Shown here piece after piece: positions 6,968-9,570 of a DNA stretch of 9,570 bases. The translations under genes and the position numbers were made by a program. The notes beneath the pieces are model-generated. The model was given only the letters and a program-made list of their open reading frames with translations, was not told the DNA's origin and did no database searches. The DNA comes from Hyphomicrobiales bacterium (lineage in GTDB: Bacteria; Pseudomonadota; Alphaproteobacteria; Rhodobacterales; Rhodobacteraceae). Each line of letters opens with the position of its first letter. The stretch's first letter is position 1. The stretch covers positions 1 to 9,570 of the forward strand of contig PWLT01000224.1 in NCBI GenBank assembly GCA_003558415.1, given 5' to 3'.

Positions 6968-9103
6968 TCAACGCGCACAGCTTCGCGCCGGTCCCGCCGG
7001 CTGGCTGCCAAAGCCGATCAGATCGACTGACAGGCCGAAGCTCGTTCGCGCCCCAACACTAGACGAGGAGGCGAAGCGACGCGAGAGGGAAACATCCACC
7101 GCCAGGCATTCGTTGCGAAACTGCGCCCCCAGCCCCAGCCGCGCGGGCTGCCGGCTGGCGATATCATAGCGCCCCTCCGCCGTGCCGCGCCAGTTCGGCG
7201 TGAACTGCCAACCGGTGTCGAGGTTCAATTCGGTGCTGGTTGCATCCCGCCCCTCGGCAGGCTCGGCGTCGAGATGCACGAGCGTGCTGGCCACGCTCAG
7301 CCGCTCGCCCTCGATCCCGAAGCGCAGCGCGCCCTTTTCGATTCGCCCCGATCCGTCGATGAGCGAACGCCCGCTGAGCGTGAGCCCGTCGGCCGTCTCG
7401 AACTGCGCTGCGGCCAGCCAGCTCGAGCGGATCCCGTCGAGCCCTGATAACGCGGTGAACTGCCCGTGATCGCGCAGCCGCAGCACCCGCCCCAGCGTCA
7501 CCCCCAGCGACCAGCCCTGCGCATCGTGTCGGGTCCAGCTCAGCCCGAGATTGGCGCGGCTGCCCGCCTCGCGCGCGTCATTGCCGGGATAACGGTGGAG
7601 GGCGAAAAGACTGCTCTCGTCGAACTCGACCAGCAGGCTGTCTTCGTTGGGGGTGTCCGGCTGGCCGTCAGGCGCCCAGACGAGCTGTGCGACGGGCTCC
7701 AGGATGTGGCTCGCCCCGCCCGCGTCCTGCCGCACCCAGGGCCAGCGCAGCTCCACCGCCGCGGCCGGGGTGACGCGGGTGATGCGCCCCGCAAACCCGT
7801 CATCGTGGCGCAGCGCGAAGTGATCGGCCTGAATTTCGGCCAGCCCGGCGGCAATCACGCCGCCCGGAAGCACCCAGTCGCGGCGCCAGTCGAGCCGGAG
7901 GCTTGCGCGCGCCATGTCGCGCCCCGCCCCGTCCACCGGATCGGTGGCGCGGCGATGCGCGGCCAGCGCGTCGACGGTGATCCGGCCGGTCCCGCCCAGC
8001 CCCGGCACACCGAAGCGCTGCACATGGCGCAGGTCGCCCACATGATTGGGCAGCAGCGCGTTCGTGTCGCCGGGGCGCAGCGATTCGAAGCGTGTCACGC
8101 GGCCGCGACTGTAGGCGTCACGTGCGGTGCGTTCGATGAAGAGATCGCTGGTGAGCACCTCCTGATCGGCGATGTCGTAATCGTCGAGATAGGTGCGGTC
8201 GCTGACCGCGGCGAGGTCGAAGCCCAGCACCGTCTGCGGGTCGAGGCGGAAGCGCCCTTCGGCGAAGGCGTAGCCGCGAATCCGTCCTTGCCCCAGCCTG
8301 TCATGGGTGAGCGCGCCTTCAATTTCGAGATCGCCCCGCGCGAAAGCCTGACGGTAGCGCACCCCGAAGCTGTAGCTGCCGCGTGAGGTGATGCGCGGGG
8401 TCAGGGTGAGGTCGCGATCGGGGGCCAGCGCGATGAAATAGGGGATGCTCACATCCGCCCCCAGAAGCCCTCCGTAGCGCAACTCGGGCGACAGCCAGCC
8501 GGTGAAGCGCTCGACCGTGGGGTCGGGCATGCGCAGCCGCGGGACGACGAGCAGCGGCTGGCCGAGGACACGAAACTCCGCATGCTCGAAATGGATCTGG
8601 CGCTCCAGCTCGTCATGGATCACGCTTCTGGCGCGAATCTCCCACAGCGGCGTCGGGTTCTCCTCGCAGACCCGGCAGGACGAGGCGACGCTGTCCGACA
8701 GCCGGGTATAGCGCCCGCCCACGCGGTTCACCTCGCGCGCGGCGAGTTGCAGCTGCCGGTTGAGCACCACGCGCGCGCTTGTCAGGATGCCGTCGCGCAG
8801 ATCGCTCGACATCTCGGCCGCGTCTGCGAGCAGGATGAAATCGTCGTCGCGGCTGACCGAGATCGGCCCGTCGATCTGCAGCCGGTCGGTGGCGCGGAAA
8901 TAGAGAATGCGCTGCGCGCGCAGCCGCGTGCCCTGAAAGAAGACCTCGACATTGCCCTCCGCCACCAGCGTGTTGTCGCCACGCAGGCTCACGCTGTCGG
9001 CGATCAGCGAGGCGAAGCCCTGCGCATGGGCACGCTGGGCGGGCACGGCCAGCGCCAGAGCCAGCGCCGCGAGGAATGCGACGAGCGGAAGGATACGGCG
9101 CAT
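6968..9103 (-). CDS. lptD: LPS-assembly protein LptD (outer-membrane LPS translocon)
   Basis: LptD, with the lipoprotein LptE, forms the outer-membrane pore that inserts lipopolysaccharide in the outer leaflet. The product has 711 residues. Residues 1-28 are a signal peptide (MRRILPLVAF to AHAQ). Residues about 30-135 form the LptA-like periplasmic domain (IADSVSLRGDNTLVAEGNVE, LRAQRILYFRATDRLQI). Cys143 and Cys146 follow in SSCRVCEENPTPLWEIRA, typical of the alphaproteobacterial form. From about residue 198 (FTGWLSPELRYG, IPYFIALAPDRDLTLTPR) the beta-barrel begins and runs to the C-terminus. Cys666 near the end probably pairs with the N-terminal cysteines; a further Cys709 lies in the last four residues. 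The ATG at 9103 overlaps the lptG stop (TGATG). A longer open frame reaching upstream is only an overlap with lptG. LptE is not in the window. Confidence 0.95.
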   Translation of the reverse strand: MRRILPLVAFLAALALALAVPAQRAHAQGFASLIADSVSLRGDNTLVAEGNVEVFFQGTRLRAQRILYFRATDRLQIDGPISVSRDDDFILLADAAEMSSDLRDGILTSARVVLNRQLQLAAREVNRVGGRYTRLSDSVASSCRVCEENPTPLWEIRARSVIHDELERQIHFEHAEFRVLGQPLLVVPRLRMPDPTVERFTGWLSPELRYGGLLGADVSIPYFIALAPDRDLTLTPRITSRGSYSFGVRYRQAFARGDLEIEGALTHDRLGQGRIRGYAFAEGRFRLDPQTVLGFDLAAVSDRTYLDDYDIADQEVLTSDLFIERTARDAYSRGRVTRFESLRPGDTNALLPNHVGDLRHVQRFGVPGLGGTGRITVDALAAHRRATDPVDGAGRDMARASLRLDWRRDWVLPGGVIAAGLAEIQADHFALRHDDGFAGRITRVTPAAAVELRWPWVRQDAGGASHILEPVAQLVWAPDGQPDTPNEDSLLVEFDESSLFALHRYPGNDAREAGSRANLGLSWTRHDAQGWSLGVTLGRVLRLRDHGQFTALSGLDGIRSSWLAAAQFETADGLTLSGRSLIDGSGRIEKGALRFGIEGERLSVASTLVHLDAEPAEGRDATSTELNLDTGWQFTPNWRGTAEGRYDIASRQPARLGLGAQFRNECLAVDVSLSRRFASSSSVGARTSFGLSVDLIGFGSQPAGPARSCAR

Positions 9104-9115
9104 CACCCCTCCTCC
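9101..9115 (-). promoter_or_regulatory. lptD ribosome binding site and lptG/lptD overlap
   Basis: On the minus strand, GGAGGAGGGG (9115-9106) is immediately followed by TGATG (9105-9101). The TGA is the lptG stop and the ATG is the lptD start, sharing one A. The strong Shine-Dalgarno sequence is made from the last lptG codons (Glu-Glu-Gly), with GGAGG 7 bases before the ATG. This decides the lptD start and predicts coupled translation of lptG and lptD. Confidence 0.85.
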
Positions 9116-9570
9116 AGATGCAACAGCAGCGCCATGGCTAGCAACAGCGCTATGATCGGCGGGCTCCAGGCGGCGAGCGCGGCGGGGATGTGCCCGTTCT
9201 CGCCCAGCACCTGGGCGAGATTGCGCAGGAAGAACGCCGCGAAACCGCTCAACAGCGCCGCCAGAACCAGCAGCCCGCGATGCGCAGCGCGCGGATGGCG
9301 CATGGTGAAGGCTGCGCCGACCAGTACCATGGCGCTGAGAAACAGCGGCATGGCAAGCTCCATATGCAACCACACGCGATGCTCGCGCGCCGAGAGCCCG
9401 GCCTGCTCCAATGCGTCGATGAAGGCCGGAAGCTGCCATATCCCCACGCTTCCGGGCGTGGAGAAGCCGTCGCGGACACGCGATTCGTCGAGATCGGTCG
9501 CAAGGCTGAGCACGTCATGGGCCGCGGATTCGCGCTCGGGATTGGTGGCGCCGAGCTGCCATTGCTTGGC
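9103..9570 (-). CDS. lptG: LPS export ABC transporter permease LptG, C-terminal part
   Basis: LptG pairs with LptF and the ATPase LptB to extract lipopolysaccharide from the inner membrane and push it onto the Lpt bridge. The last 155 residues are visible; the gene runs off the right edge of the window. The fragment begins at the end of the periplasmic jelly-roll domain (KQWQLG, TPGSVGIWQLPAFIDALEQAG), then REHRVWLHMELAMPLFLSAM leads into three membrane helices (TM4-6). Conserved FFLRNLAQVLGENGHIP is the loop and helix before the last segment, WSPPIIALLLAMALLL. LptF belongs to the same family; the adjoining lptD and the usual lptF-lptG-lptD order favour LptG. The stop overlaps the lptD start. 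Confidence 0.92.
   Translation of the reverse strand, partial: AKQWQLGATNPERESAAHDVLSLATDLDESRVRDGFSTPGSVGIWQLPAFIDALEQAGLSAREHRVWLHMELAMPLFLSAMVLVGAAFTMRHPRAAHRGLLVLAALLSGFAAFFLRNLAQVLGENGHIPAALAAWSPPIIALLLAMALLLHLEEG

Noticed and set aside
7466..8386. Plus-strand open frame of 306 codons opposite lptD
   Set aside because: It lacks any domain and mirrors lptD codon structure.
9104..9439. Extended lptD N-terminus upstream of 9103
   Set aside because: It overlaps lptG in another frame and would place the signal peptide in the middle of the protein.

Overview
The window looks like the chromosome of an alphaproteobacterium, most likely Rhodobacterales (Rhodobacteraceae/Paracoccaceae). This rests on high GC with G/C-ending codons, the start of a DUF4167 protein that closely resembles the Rhodobacterales form, the prfA-prmC-DUF4167 order, and the lptG-lptD-surA-pdxA-rsmA order. 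I saw no rRNA, tRNA, insertion sequence, phage gene or CRISPR array. All genes look like native housekeeping genes. Eight of the ten visible genes end in TGA, one in TAG and one in TAA.

Left half, plus strand: the 3' end of an agmatinase-type ureohydrolase (1-280) overlaps a small membrane-anchored DUF1499 protein (277-741). Then come prfA, peptide chain release factor 1 (785-1840), and prmC, which methylates the GGQ glutamine of release factors (1837-2667); the two overlap as GTGA. A 231-base gap, visibly richer in A/T, holds a long potential hairpin. It is followed by a DUF4167 protein (2899-3699) with an ordered N-terminus and a long Gly/Gln/Arg/Pro-rich disordered tail.

Right half, minus strand (reading right to left): the 3' part of lptG (9570-9103, cut by the window edge), lptD (9103-6968), surA (6901-5696), pdxA (5611-4628) and rsmA/ksgA (4575-3727). 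LptG is part of the inner-membrane LPS exporter, LptD is the outer-membrane LPS translocon, and SurA is a periplasmic chaperone for outer-membrane proteins including LptD. PdxA makes a pyridoxal-phosphate precursor, and RsmA dimethylates 16S rRNA. The two gene blocks converge, with only 27 bases between the DUF4167 and rsmA stop codons.

I see no undescribed multi-gene system. The points worth a second look are small in scale. (1) A near-complete 45-base hairpin fills most of the pdxA-rsmA gap and buries the rsmA Shine-Dalgarno sequence. (2) A hairpin with a flanking A6/T6 tract lies upstream of DUF4167. (3) DUF4167 carries three GGQ tripeptides and sits next to the GGQ methyltransferase gene. 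(4) RF1 has Pro-Ser-Thr where E. coli has Pro-Ala-Thr. (5) There are unusual cysteines in SurA and LptD.
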